Source of the DNA: an uncultured Clostridia bacterium
GTDB lineage: Bacteria > Bacillota > Clostridia > Oscillospirales > CAG-272
Reading direction: 5' to 3'
Assembly: GCA_947624945.1 (NCBI GenBank)
Contig: CANQMJ010000003.1
Location: 1-36,609 of the forward strand
Length of the DNA stretch: 36,609 nt
How positions within the stretch are numbered: the first letter of the stretch is position 1; each line of letters begins with the position of its first letter. Of the stretch, positions 16,675-24,529 are shown piece by piece. The position numbers were made by a program, and so were the translations under genes. The notes beneath the pieces are model-generated. The model had not been told where the DNA came from. It saw nothing but the letters and a program-made list of their open reading frames with translations, and did not search any database.

Positions 16675-17760
16675 TCACTTCCCTATGACCTCGGCGTTCG
16701 CCTGCGCGGTGAGCGCGAGCTCCGCCGCAAGGAACGCATGCGCCTGCGTCATCGCGTTTTCGGTCCTGTCTATGCAGTCCTTGATGAGATCGCCGAAGAA
16801 CGGGAACCCGACCTGTCCGCGTGCGCAGAAGCGGTGCTCGCCCTTTTTGTCGACGAGGAACACCTGATCGCTCCCGTCGTCGGTGCCGACGTTTATGTAC
16901 TTGCGCAGCTCGATGTAGCCGTCCGTGCCGAGTATCATCGTCCTGCCATCGCCCCACGTGCGAAGTCCGTCCGGCGTGAACCAGTCGACGCGGAAATACT
17001 GCGTCGCACCGCTGCCGCCTACGATCACGGCATCGCCGAAATCGTCAAGCTCGGGATATTCGGGATGCGCGAAATTGCCGATCTGCGAGTGCACCACATG
17101 CGCCTCCGTCTCGCCCGAGTATGCAAGGAACTGCTCCGCCTGATGGCTGCCGATGTCGCAAAGTATGCCGCCATACTTCTCTTTTTTGAAGAACCAGTCG
17201 GGACGCGACGGCGCGTTCAGCCTGTGCGGACCGAGTCCGAGCACCTGCACGACGCGTCCGATAGCGCCTTTTTTGATGAGCTGCCCCGCGTATATCGCGG
17301 ACTCGTTGTGAAGACGCTCGCCGTAGTATACCATGTACTTGCGCCCCGTGCGCGCGACCTTCATCTTCGCGACTGCAAGCTGTGCGAGAGTCGTGAACGG
17401 CGCTTTGTCGGTGAAGTAGTCCTTCCCCGCGTCTATGACGCGCAACCCGAGCGCACATCTCTCCGACGTGACAGCGGCGCCCGCTACGAGCTTTACCTTA
17501 TCGTCGGAGAATATCTCCTCCTCGCTCGCCGCCGCTTTCACGCCTGGATAACGGCGGCAGAAGTCGGCGACCTTGACCGGATCGGGGTCGTACACATACT
17601 TCAGCGTCGCGCCGACCTCGATAAGTCCGTTGCACATGCCGTAGATGTGACCGTGATCGAGCCCTATCGCGGCAAATTCAAATTCGCCGGGCCCCACGAC
17701 GGGCGACGGCTTTCCCTCGGGCGCGTAATTCATTCCGTCCGACATCTGAAAATCAGCCAT
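16675..17760 (-). CDS. Gfo/Idh/MocA family oxidoreductase
   Basis: 'FAAIGLDHGHIYGMCNGLIEVGATLKYVYDPDPVKVADFCRRYPGVKAAASEEEI', 'DKAPFTTLAQL', 'GILCDIGSHQAEQFLAY'. Confidence 0.85.
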   Translation of the reverse strand: MADFQMSDGMNYAPEGKPSPVVGPGEFEFAAIGLDHGHIYGMCNGLIEVGATLKYVYDPDPVKVADFCRRYPGVKAAASEEEIFSDDKVKLVAGAAVTSERCALGLRVIDAGKDYFTDKAPFTTLAQLAVAKMKVARTGRKYMVYYGERLHNESAIYAGQLIKKGAIGRVVQVLGLGPHRLNAPSRPDWFFKKEKYGGILCDIGSHQAEQFLAYSGETEAHVVHSQIGNFAHPEYPELDDFGDAVIVGGSGATQYFRVDWFTPDGLRTWGDGRTMILGTDGYIELRKYINVGTDDGSDQVFLVDKKGEHRFCARGQVGFPFFGDLIKDCIDRTENAMTQAHAFLAAELALTAQANAEVIGK

Positions 17761-17797
17761 AAACGAATACCTCTTTCAAATTTATTATCTTGTCTGC

Positions 17798-18952
17798 TTA
17801 TCTGCCGCCGACGGTTATCTCGCCGTCGGTGAAATTCTTTACCGATGAGGTTTTCTCGTAGAAATGACGCACATTCGCCATTATGCCGTCCGTCGTGTAG
17901 AAAGGATCGTCCTTCGCGAGCGGCAGCGACACCGAGCGCGCCTCAAATCCCGACTTATAAATGGACGTGATGATCTCTATCGTTCTGCGTCCGCTTACGC
18001 CGTCGATGAACGGGCGTCCGCCTGTCTCGACCGCGCGCATCACGTCGTCGAGCTCCGCCGTGTGCCCCGTGTACGGCAGCTTCGGTATAGAGGCTTCGAA
18101 TGCATTGAGTTCGCTTTCAAGCTCCGTATTGCGTATCGGGAAACCGTTTTCGCGCGATGTCGACGCATATGTGCTCCACGGCGCCGAAACCTTCGCCTTT
18201 TCGCACTGCATCACGACCTTCTGCTCCTCTCCGTGATGTATAACGGAGCTCGTCACCTGCGCGACAGTCCCGCCCGCATACTGCATCGCCGCAATCGAAA
18301 TGTCCTCGACCTCGGCGTTGTCGTGCGCCGCGTTCGACAGCACCGCCGTCACCTTCTCGGGCGTACCGAGCATCCAGCCAAGCATGTCAATGTGATGGAC
18401 CGCATGGTTTAGCGTGCATCCGCCGCCCTCCGTCGACCACGCGCCGCGCCACCACAGATCGTAGTAGCAGTGTCCGCGCCACCAGTACGAATCGACCTCC
18501 GCGTGAAGGACGCGTCCGACGAGTCCCGAATCGAGCACCTTTTTGAGCCGCCAATACGGGTCGGTGAATCTGTTTTGCGCGATGACAGCGAGCATCTTGC
18601 CGCTCTCGCGCTCAGCTTCGAGCATACGGTCGCATTCCTCGAGCGACGCCGCCATCGGCTTTTCGACGACGACATTCTTACCCGCACGCAGGCAGTTTAT
18701 CGCAAGCTCCGCATGCGTGAACGGCGGCGTGCAGACGCTCACAAGGTCGATCTCGGGACACTCCGCGAGCATTTTCTCGTGAGAATCGAATATTTTGGCG
18801 CCGTCAAGTCCGAAATGCGCTTTCTTAGCCTCCGCCTTTTCGGGATAGATGTCGCAAAGCGCGACGATTCGGCAGCGCTCCGGGAAACGGAGATAGCCAT
18901 CGATGTGCGCGGGCGCGATATTGCCCGTGCCGATAACTGCGATGTTCAGCAT
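17798..18952 (-). CDS. Gfo/Idh/MocA family oxidoreductase
   Basis: 'LNIAVIGTGNIAPAHIDGYLRFPERCRIVALCDIYPEKAE', 'DLVSVCTPPFTHAELAINCLRAGKNVVVEKPMAASLEECDRML', 'GGCTLNHAVHHIDMLGWMLG'; RBS AAAGGAG. Confidence 0.92.
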   Translation of the reverse strand: MLNIAVIGTGNIAPAHIDGYLRFPERCRIVALCDIYPEKAEAKKAHFGLDGAKIFDSHEKMLAECPEIDLVSVCTPPFTHAELAINCLRAGKNVVVEKPMAASLEECDRMLEAERESGKMLAVIAQNRFTDPYWRLKKVLDSGLVGRVLHAEVDSYWWRGHCYYDLWWRGAWSTEGGGCTLNHAVHHIDMLGWMLGTPEKVTAVLSNAAHDNAEVEDISIAAMQYAGGTVAQVTSSVIHHGEEQKVVMQCEKAKVSAPWSTYASTSRENGFPIRNTELESELNAFEASIPKLPYTGHTAELDDVMRAVETGGRPFIDGVSGRRTIEIITSIYKSGFEARSVSLPLAKDDPFYTTDGIMANVRHFYEKTSSVKNFTDGEITVGGR

Positions 18953-19015
18953 GTTTTCTCCTTTTGTACGAATTAAAGATAATTGTTGTACTTAGATTTT
19001 ATTTACACAAACTTG

Positions 19016-19504
19016 TCACGCGCGGCGCGCCGTAAGATCCGATACCCCTGCGTCGAGGTACCGCAAAAGCGCTTCTGTCGGCACTCTCATCTGATGTCCC
19101 CGCATACCTGCGCTGACGTATATCTCATCGAACAGCTCAGCCGTTTCGTCGACGTACGTCGGAAATTTCTTCTTCATCCCGACCGGCGAGCACCCGCCGC
19201 GTATGTAACCCGTCACGGGCAAAAGTTCCTTTACATGTATGAGTGCGACGCTCTTGCAGCCTGCGGCATGCGCGCACTTTTTGAGGTCGAGCTCCTCCGC
19301 CACGGGTATGCAGAACACGAGATACTCGCCGCGTTCACTCTTGCCGACGAGCGTCTTGAACATCATATCGGGGTCGATGCCGCTCACCTCGGCGGCATGT
19401 ACGCCCGAAAGATCGTCCTCGTCGACCTCGTATTCGACAGTCTCATACGCAATACCAGCAGAGTCCAGCATCCGCTGCGCGTTCGTTTTAGTCGTTTTAG
19501 CCAT
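19016..19504 (-). CDS. ybaK: YbaK/EbsC-type aminoacyl-tRNA (Cys-tRNAPro) deacylase
   Basis: 'KTNAQRMLDSAGIAYETVEYEVDEDDLSGVHAAEVSGIDPDMMFKTLVG', 'YIRGGCSPVGMKKKFPTYVDETAELFDEIYVSAGMRGHQMRV'. ATG at 19504. Confidence 0.93.
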   Translation of the reverse strand: MAKTTKTNAQRMLDSAGIAYETVEYEVDEDDLSGVHAAEVSGIDPDMMFKTLVGKSERGEYLVFCIPVAEELDLKKCAHAAGCKSVALIHVKELLPVTGYIRGGCSPVGMKKKFPTYVDETAELFDEIYVSAGMRGHQMRVPTEALLRYLDAGVSDLTARRA

Positions 19505-19569
19505 ATCAGAATCGGCGTTTTGCGCCGCCTTTCTCTTTGTCCAAATCAAAGACTCACGCGTACGCTCAT

Positions 19570-19598
19570 ATTCTACCACATTATCAGCGCATTTGCAA
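19570..19598 (-). promoter_or_regulatory. ybaK promoter, TTGCAA-N17-TAGAAT
   Basis: Reverse strand TTGCAAatgcgctgataatgtggTAGAAT. Confidence 0.6.
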
Positions 19599-19608
19599 GT
19601 ACAATATC

Positions 19609-20490
19609 TTATTCTCTCGAAACCGTTATGGTGTATTTGTTCGCGCCGATGTAAAATCCGTCCGCATCGAACTCGTCCGCGCCGCTGTATACAAACGCAG
19701 TCAAAAGTATGCTCTCCACATCGTAGCATCCGTCGCGCAGCGTTATCTTTATCATCACGTTTTTCGTGTCGTCGTAGTTAGTCTTTTCCGTGATATGACT
19801 GTACCACGAATCGTGCGCGTGCGCGACGCAGTCGTATAGGTAAAGCTCAAAATACTTCTCCGCCTTGAACGTGTCTGACGGCGACAGCACCGTTATCCTC
19901 TCAGACGGTCCGCCGGACTTTTTTACTATTTCAAGCTCGAATCCGATCTTATACGAATCGTCGAGTCCGCACGACTCCCATCTGTCGACCCACGTCTTGT
20001 CCCAGTATGAGAAATCTATCTTTTCCTCTTCCGACGTGAACACGGCGAAATAGTCGATGTCGCATATAAGGTTTTCACGGTCCTTGTACGTCCATGTGTC
20101 AAGTTTCCACAGCTTGTCTCTGTCCGACTCCGGCCAAATGCTTTTATACTCCGTCAAAAGGCGGCACGTTTTGCCGTCCTTTTTGTATATGCCGACAGGT
20201 ATCGTCTGCACTGGCGCCGGCTCCGTTTCGGGTATCGTCGTCACATCGCTCGACTCCGCCGCAGTCACATATGCGCCTGATGTGTCCGACGCGCTCGCCT
20301 CCGTTATCACACCGTCGCTCGACGACACATCGGGCATCGCATCGCTCTCTGTATCGGGCACGGCGTCCGCGCCGCTTCCGGCGGTTTCCATTCGCTCGCC
20401 GTGATCCGACATCACCGACGACATTATTATCGCGACAGCCGCGAACACGGCGGCGACTGTAAGTATAGGTATTATTTTCGCGTATTTCAT
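19609..20490 (-). CDS. Membrane-anchored extracytoplasmic protein of unknown function
   Basis: N-terminal signal anchor 'MKYAKIIPILTVAAVFAAVAIIMSSVM', Ser/Thr/Asp-rich linker, then a folded-looking C-terminal domain. Confidence 0.7.
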   Translation of the reverse strand: MKYAKIIPILTVAAVFAAVAIIMSSVMSDHGERMETAGSGADAVPDTESDAMPDVSSSDGVITEASASDTSGAYVTAAESSDVTTIPETEPAPVQTIPVGIYKKDGKTCRLLTEYKSIWPESDRDKLWKLDTWTYKDRENLICDIDYFAVFTSEEEKIDFSYWDKTWVDRWESCGLDDSYKIGFELEIVKKSGGPSERITVLSPSDTFKAEKYFELYLYDCVAHAHDSWYSHITEKTNYDDTKNVMIKITLRDGCYDVESILLTAFVYSGADEFDADGFYIGANKYTITVSRE

Positions 20491-20496
20491 GATTTG

Positions 20497-20526
20497 AGTA
20501 TATCACGGCGCCGCATATTTTGTCAA
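20497..20526 (-). promoter_or_regulatory. Promoter TTGACA-N18-TATACT (extended -10) six bases from the 20490 start codon
   Basis: Reverse strand TTGACAaaatatgcggcgccgTGaTATACTcaaatcATG. Confidence 0.75.
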
Positions 20527-20558
20527 CAAAAAATCGGGGACGGCTTTGCCGTCCCCGA
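20527..20558 (-). terminator. Intrinsic terminator of the DUF4430 lipoprotein gene
   Basis: Reverse strand TCGGGGACGGC-aaa-GCCGTCCCCGATTTTTTG. Confidence 0.88.
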
Positions 20559-20574
20559 CCGGTACAATATTAAA

Positions 20575-21126
20575 TCACTGTTCTGCGGTAGCCTGATCTT
20601 CAGCAAGTTCGCCCTGGATATCGACATTATCCTCGGAGCTTGCCGCCGTCAGAATGAATTCGACCTTGTCGCCATCCTTGACGTAGTTCGTGGACATACG
20701 GCCGCCCGTCGGCTCAACGCCGTTGATCGTGTAGGTCCAGAAGAACACGAGGACTTCTCCGTTGACACTTCTTGTGAAGCCGCTGTACGTCTTCAGAGTT
20801 TCCATCGAGGTCTCTTCCTCGTTCGTGAGGCAGTCGAGACCGTGGTTAGCGCACGCCTCCTGAATAGCGCGCAGAGCGCTGATCTGCTCGCCCTCGTTGT
20901 ACTCTATCTCGATCTCAACGTCGTTCAAGAGTATGCGGTCGTTGGCGGGGATCGTATAGCTCTCGTCGTCGGCATGCTCAACGTCAAGCATGTAGTCGAT
21001 ATAGTCCTGACCGAGTCTTGCACCGACTGTAACGGTCATTTTTTCTCCGCCGCAGCCTGCCATCATGGGGATCATCATAACTGCGACAAGCGCAAACAGG
21101 ATCAGTTTGATCGTTCTCTTTTTCAT
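20575..21126 (-). CDS. DUF4430 domain lipoprotein
   Basis: Lipobox 'MMAGCGG'; 'FWTYTINGVEPTGGRMSTNYVKDGDKVEFILT' typical of DUF4430; RBS CGGAGGGG. Confidence 0.8.
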   Translation of the reverse strand: MKKRTIKLILFALVAVMMIPMMAGCGGEKMTVTVGARLGQDYIDYMLDVEHADDESYTIPANDRILLNDVEIEIEYNEGEQISALRAIQEACANHGLDCLTNEEETSMETLKTYSGFTRSVNGEVLVFFWTYTINGVEPTGGRMSTNYVKDGDKVEFILTAASSEDNVDIQGELAEDQATAEQ

Positions 21127-21172
21127 GGTTTTATAACCCCTCCGAAATAAAATTGAAGATTTCGTTATTTTT

Positions 21173-21201
21173 AGTATAGTACAAAATCACAGCCGTGTCA
21201 A
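21173..21201 (-). promoter_or_regulatory. Promoter TTGACA-N17-TATACT for the DUF4430 gene
   Basis: Reverse strand TTGACAcggctgtgattttgtacTATACT. Confidence 0.82.
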
Positions 21202-21253
21202 CAGTTTTTTCGCTTTTTTCATATCTGTTGCACAATAATTCTAAAACTCACAC

Positions 21254-24004
21254 TTATCCGCCACCGGCAGCGTCGCCTCCGTCCGGCGGCGCGTCATCGC
21301 CGACCGGCGGTCCCTCCACCTGCGGCGACGTATCGGCGGGCTGCGTCGGCGGCACAGTCTCGGGCGGTACCGTCGGCGGCGCAGTCTCGGGCGGCTGCGT
21401 CTCGCCCGCGCCGAAATACGACGTGTCTATGCCGGACGAATGTGCAAAATCGTAATGCTCGAAGCAGAATCTGTTAAACGGTGTGCTCTTGCCAGACGTG
21501 CCGCTGTACATGCCTTCGGGCAGCATGTTGTTGTAGAACGGCACACCTCCGCTGCCCGCGGGCTTGACGTTCGACGGCAGCGCGCGCCATGTATACTGCG
21601 CGTCCGTCACCTTTACATTCGTCGGGAACACCCTGTTCTCGACGCGTATGAGCCCGTACTGCACTATATTTTCACCCTTGCAGTACTGACTTGCGACCGC
21701 TTTCGTCGTCTTGTCGTAGTTGACGAGCACATGCGTGTCGCACGGCTCCGTCGGCGCCGTATCGGCGGTGAAATATCCCGTCTGCGCGCGGCTTCCGCGC
21801 GGGTCGTGCTCGCACGCGTCGGTCATCAGCTTGCCCGAATCCATGCAGTACGTGACCTTTACAAGTCCAGGCGCGTCCTCGAACTCCTTGAGCGGTGTGA
21901 TTCCGGCAGCGTCCGCCGATATGAGGTCGCTGTGTATCTCCGTCATGACGCTGTCCCATATCGTCATAGCCGGGTTGACCGAGAACTGCGACAGCGTCTG
22001 GTTGAGATCGTAGCCGAACCACACGCCGCACAGATAATACGGAGAGTAACCGATGAACCAGCGGTCATAGTCCGCGTTCGTCGTACCCGTCTTTCCCGCG
22101 ACGTCAAGCGAATCCTTTATCGTTATCTTGCGTCCCGTACCTGAGTCGATGACGGCCTCCATCAGCTTCGTCATTATCGACGCCGTCTGCTCGCTTATGA
22201 CGACCTCGCTCGGCTTCTCCGTCGTCAATATGACGTTGCCCTCCTGGTCGGTCACGTTAAGGTACGTGCGCGAATAATTGTATACGCCCTTATTCGCGAA
22301 TATCTGATACGCCGTCGTTATCTCGCGCACCGTGATGCCGAGCGTGAACTGACCGAGCGCGAGCGGCGCTCTGTCTCTGTCCGTCAGGATATTGCCCGCC
22401 GCCGTCTCGTAGCTGTCGAGCACCGACTCCATATGAACCTTATCGTGCAGGAACGAGAACGACTCGTCGATGCCCAAAAGGCCGAGCGTCCGCATCGATA
22501 TCGTGTTCGTCGACTTGCGCAGCGCGTCGTATACGGTCGTGAGCCCCTCGTATTTATTCGTCGAGTTTATCGGGTACGTGCGGTACGTGCCGTCGTCGCG
22601 AAGCGTAAAGTCGATAGGCACGTCGTCCTGCACGGTCGCCCAGTTGATGATGCCTTTGTCGATAGCGGGTCCGTACACGGACAGCGGCTTTATCGAGGAG
22701 CCGCTCGGACGCAGCGACTGCGTCGCGCGGTTAAGTCCGCGGCTCTGCGTTTTCTCTCCCCTGCCGCCGACGAGGGCGAGTATATCGCCCGTCTTAGGGT
22801 CGATTATCATCGCCGCTGACTGCGGCTTCAGTCCCGTCTCATCTTCGGGGAAATACGAGTCGTCGAGATATATATTCTCGAGCGTTTCCTGGAGCGCCGG
22901 GTCCATGACGGTGTAGATGTTCCACCCCGACGTATATATCAGTATGCTTGCGAGCTCGCGCGATACGCCGTACTGCTCCACATAGTCGTTTATAACGTCC
23001 TCGATGACGGCGTCCGTATACCACGACGTGACGCTCGTAAGCCCCGACGAACGCGATATATTGAGGTCGAGGTCGGCGTAGTACGCCTCGTCGTATTCCG
23101 CGCGCGTTATGGAGCCGAGCTCGAGCATCTTGTCGAGCACGTCGCGCCGACGCTCCGCGTTATATTCGGGGTGGCGGAGCGGGTCATACTTGTACGGCGA
23201 CTTCGGTATCGCCGCGAGCGCCGCGCACTCAATGAGCGACAGCTCGCTGACGTCCTTGCTGAAATACGTGTGCGCCGCGCTCTGCACGCCCGTGCAGTTC
23301 TGCGACAGCGGTATCATGTTCAGATACATCGTGATTATTTCGTATTTGCTGTGCCTGCTTTCGAGGTTGAGCGCACGCAGGACCTCCTGCACCTTTCGCT
23401 GTATCGTGAAGTCGTCGTCGCCCGTCGCGTTTTTGACGACCTGCTGCGTTATCGTCGAGCCTCCGAACGTCGCTTTGATGTGCAGCACCTGATTGGCCGC
23501 GGCCGCTGCCGTGCGGAACCAGTCGACGCCCGGATGGCTCCAGAAGCGCTGGTCCTCGATCGCGACAACGGCGTCGACGAGATCCTGCGGGAACTGACTG
23601 TAGTCCGCCCATATGCTGTACTCCGAGCCGACAAGCACCTGACCTTCTATTTCAACGGGCTCGCCTATCCTGTTTTCGCGGTCCTCATAGTCCATGTAGT
23701 AAAGCTGCGACGTCGTATCCGACTGAACGACTATCAGGTTGTCGTCGAACACGGGGTCGATGTAGTTTTTTACATAGATAGCGAATGCGGTGACGACGAT
23801 TATACCCGTTATGCCGCAGATAAGAAGTATCGTTATTATTATGTCGAGGATAACGGCAAGGACTGTGTATATGACGCGCCCGACGATGCTGAGCGCCGTT
23901 ATAAGCTCGTCGCCGAGATGTACGTTCCCGTATGCGCCCTCGATATACGAGACGAATCTGTCGCGCGCGCGTCCGAGAGCAGTCGTGAATTTATTGTTCG
24001 TCAT
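21254..24004 (-). CDS. Class A penicillin-binding protein (PBP1A-like)
   Basis: Glycosyltransferase 'EDQRFWSHPGVDW', 'GGSTITQQVVKN'; transpeptidase 'RPSGSSIKP', 'STN', 'AGKTGTTNADYDRWFIGYSP'; C-terminal P/E/T-rich tail. Confidence 0.96.
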   Translation of the reverse strand: MTNNKFTTALGRARDRFVSYIEGAYGNVHLGDELITALSIVGRVIYTVLAVILDIIITILLICGITGIIVVTAFAIYVKNYIDPVFDDNLIVVQSDTTSQLYYMDYEDRENRIGEPVEIEGQVLVGSEYSIWADYSQFPQDLVDAVVAIEDQRFWSHPGVDWFRTAAAAANQVLHIKATFGGSTITQQVVKNATGDDDFTIQRKVQEVLRALNLESRHSKYEIITMYLNMIPLSQNCTGVQSAAHTYFSKDVSELSLIECAALAAIPKSPYKYDPLRHPEYNAERRRDVLDKMLELGSITRAEYDEAYYADLDLNISRSSGLTSVTSWYTDAVIEDVINDYVEQYGVSRELASILIYTSGWNIYTVMDPALQETLENIYLDDSYFPEDETGLKPQSAAMIIDPKTGDILALVGGRGEKTQSRGLNRATQSLRPSGSSIKPLSVYGPAIDKGIINWATVQDDVPIDFTLRDDGTYRTYPINSTNKYEGLTTVYDALRKSTNTISMRTLGLLGIDESFSFLHDKVHMESVLDSYETAAGNILTDRDRAPLALGQFTLGITVREITTAYQIFANKGVYNYSRTYLNVTDQEGNVILTTEKPSEVVISEQTASIMTKLMEAVIDSGTGRKITIKDSLDVAGKTGTTNADYDRWFIGYSPYYLCGVWFGYDLNQTLSQFSVNPAMTIWDSVMTEIHSDLISADAAGITPLKEFEDAPGLVKVTYCMDSGKLMTDACEHDPRGSRAQTGYFTADTAPTEPCDTHVLVNYDKTTKAVASQYCKGENIVQYGLIRVENRVFPTNVKVTDAQYTWRALPSNVKPAGSGGVPFYNNMLPEGMYSGTSGKSTPFNRFCFEHYDFAHSSGIDTSYFGAGETQPPETAPPTVPPETVPPTQPADTSPQVEGPPVGDDAPPDGGDAAGGG
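21345..21398. repeat. 27-bp x2 tandem repeat in the PBP tail (9-aa PPET.PPT. repeat)
   Basis: GTCGGCGGCACAGTCTCGGGCGGTACC / GTCGGCGGCGCAGTCTCGGGCGGCTGC. Confidence 0.9.
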
Positions 24005-24142
24005 GCGCCGTTCGCTCCTCCTTTCAGGTCAAATGTGTGTATATGCATATTATACACCGAATTTATGAACAATTTGTGACAGAACGGGATTATTTTCAAA
24101 AATCGGGCAAAAATATTTTCGAATACTTTTTCCGAGGTGCAT

Positions 24143-24529
24143 ATGAAAAAACTTTTGCTTCTGACCGTCCTTATAATACTGGCTGCGTCCTTCGCCCCGC
24201 CGCGAACCGAAAAGATCACCGCCGCCGTCAAATCGTCGGGCACAACGAACACTGACGCGACCGAGACAGCCGTGCCGTCTGTGCCGTCCGACGACGCCGA
24301 CATATACCGCGACGCGCTCGAGGTGATCGCCTCTGTCGACGCCGACACATTCCTCGTGCGCGAGCACGGCGGAAAGATCGGCGTCTTTGCCGACGGATGC
24401 GACTCCCCCGTCTACACCGTCGACGTGTTCGTTTTCACGCTTCCCGAGGATATTCAAAAGCTGCTTTTTGCCGGAATCGAGTGCGATCTTGAGACGCTCG
24501 AGCTACTCTGCGACGCCGTCACGTCGTGA
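24143..24529 (+). CDS. BofC C-terminal-like secreted/anchored small protein
   Basis: Signal peptide 'MKKLLLLTVLIILAASF', then 'TFLVREHGGKIGVFADGCDSPVYTVDVFVFTLPEDIQKLLFAGIECDLETLELLCDAVTS', resembling the BofC C-terminal pattern; GAGGTG RBS. Confidence 0.6.
   Translation: MKKLLLLTVLIILAASFAPPRTEKITAAVKSSGTTNTDATETAVPSVPSDDADIYRDALEVIASVDADTFLVREHGGKIGVFADGCDSPVYTVDVFVFTLPEDIQKLLFAGIECDLETLELLCDAVTS

Noticed and set aside
16738-17832. 364-aa + strand ORF
   Set aside because: Antisense to a clear Gfo/Idh/MocA dehydrogenase; composition-driven shadow ORF.
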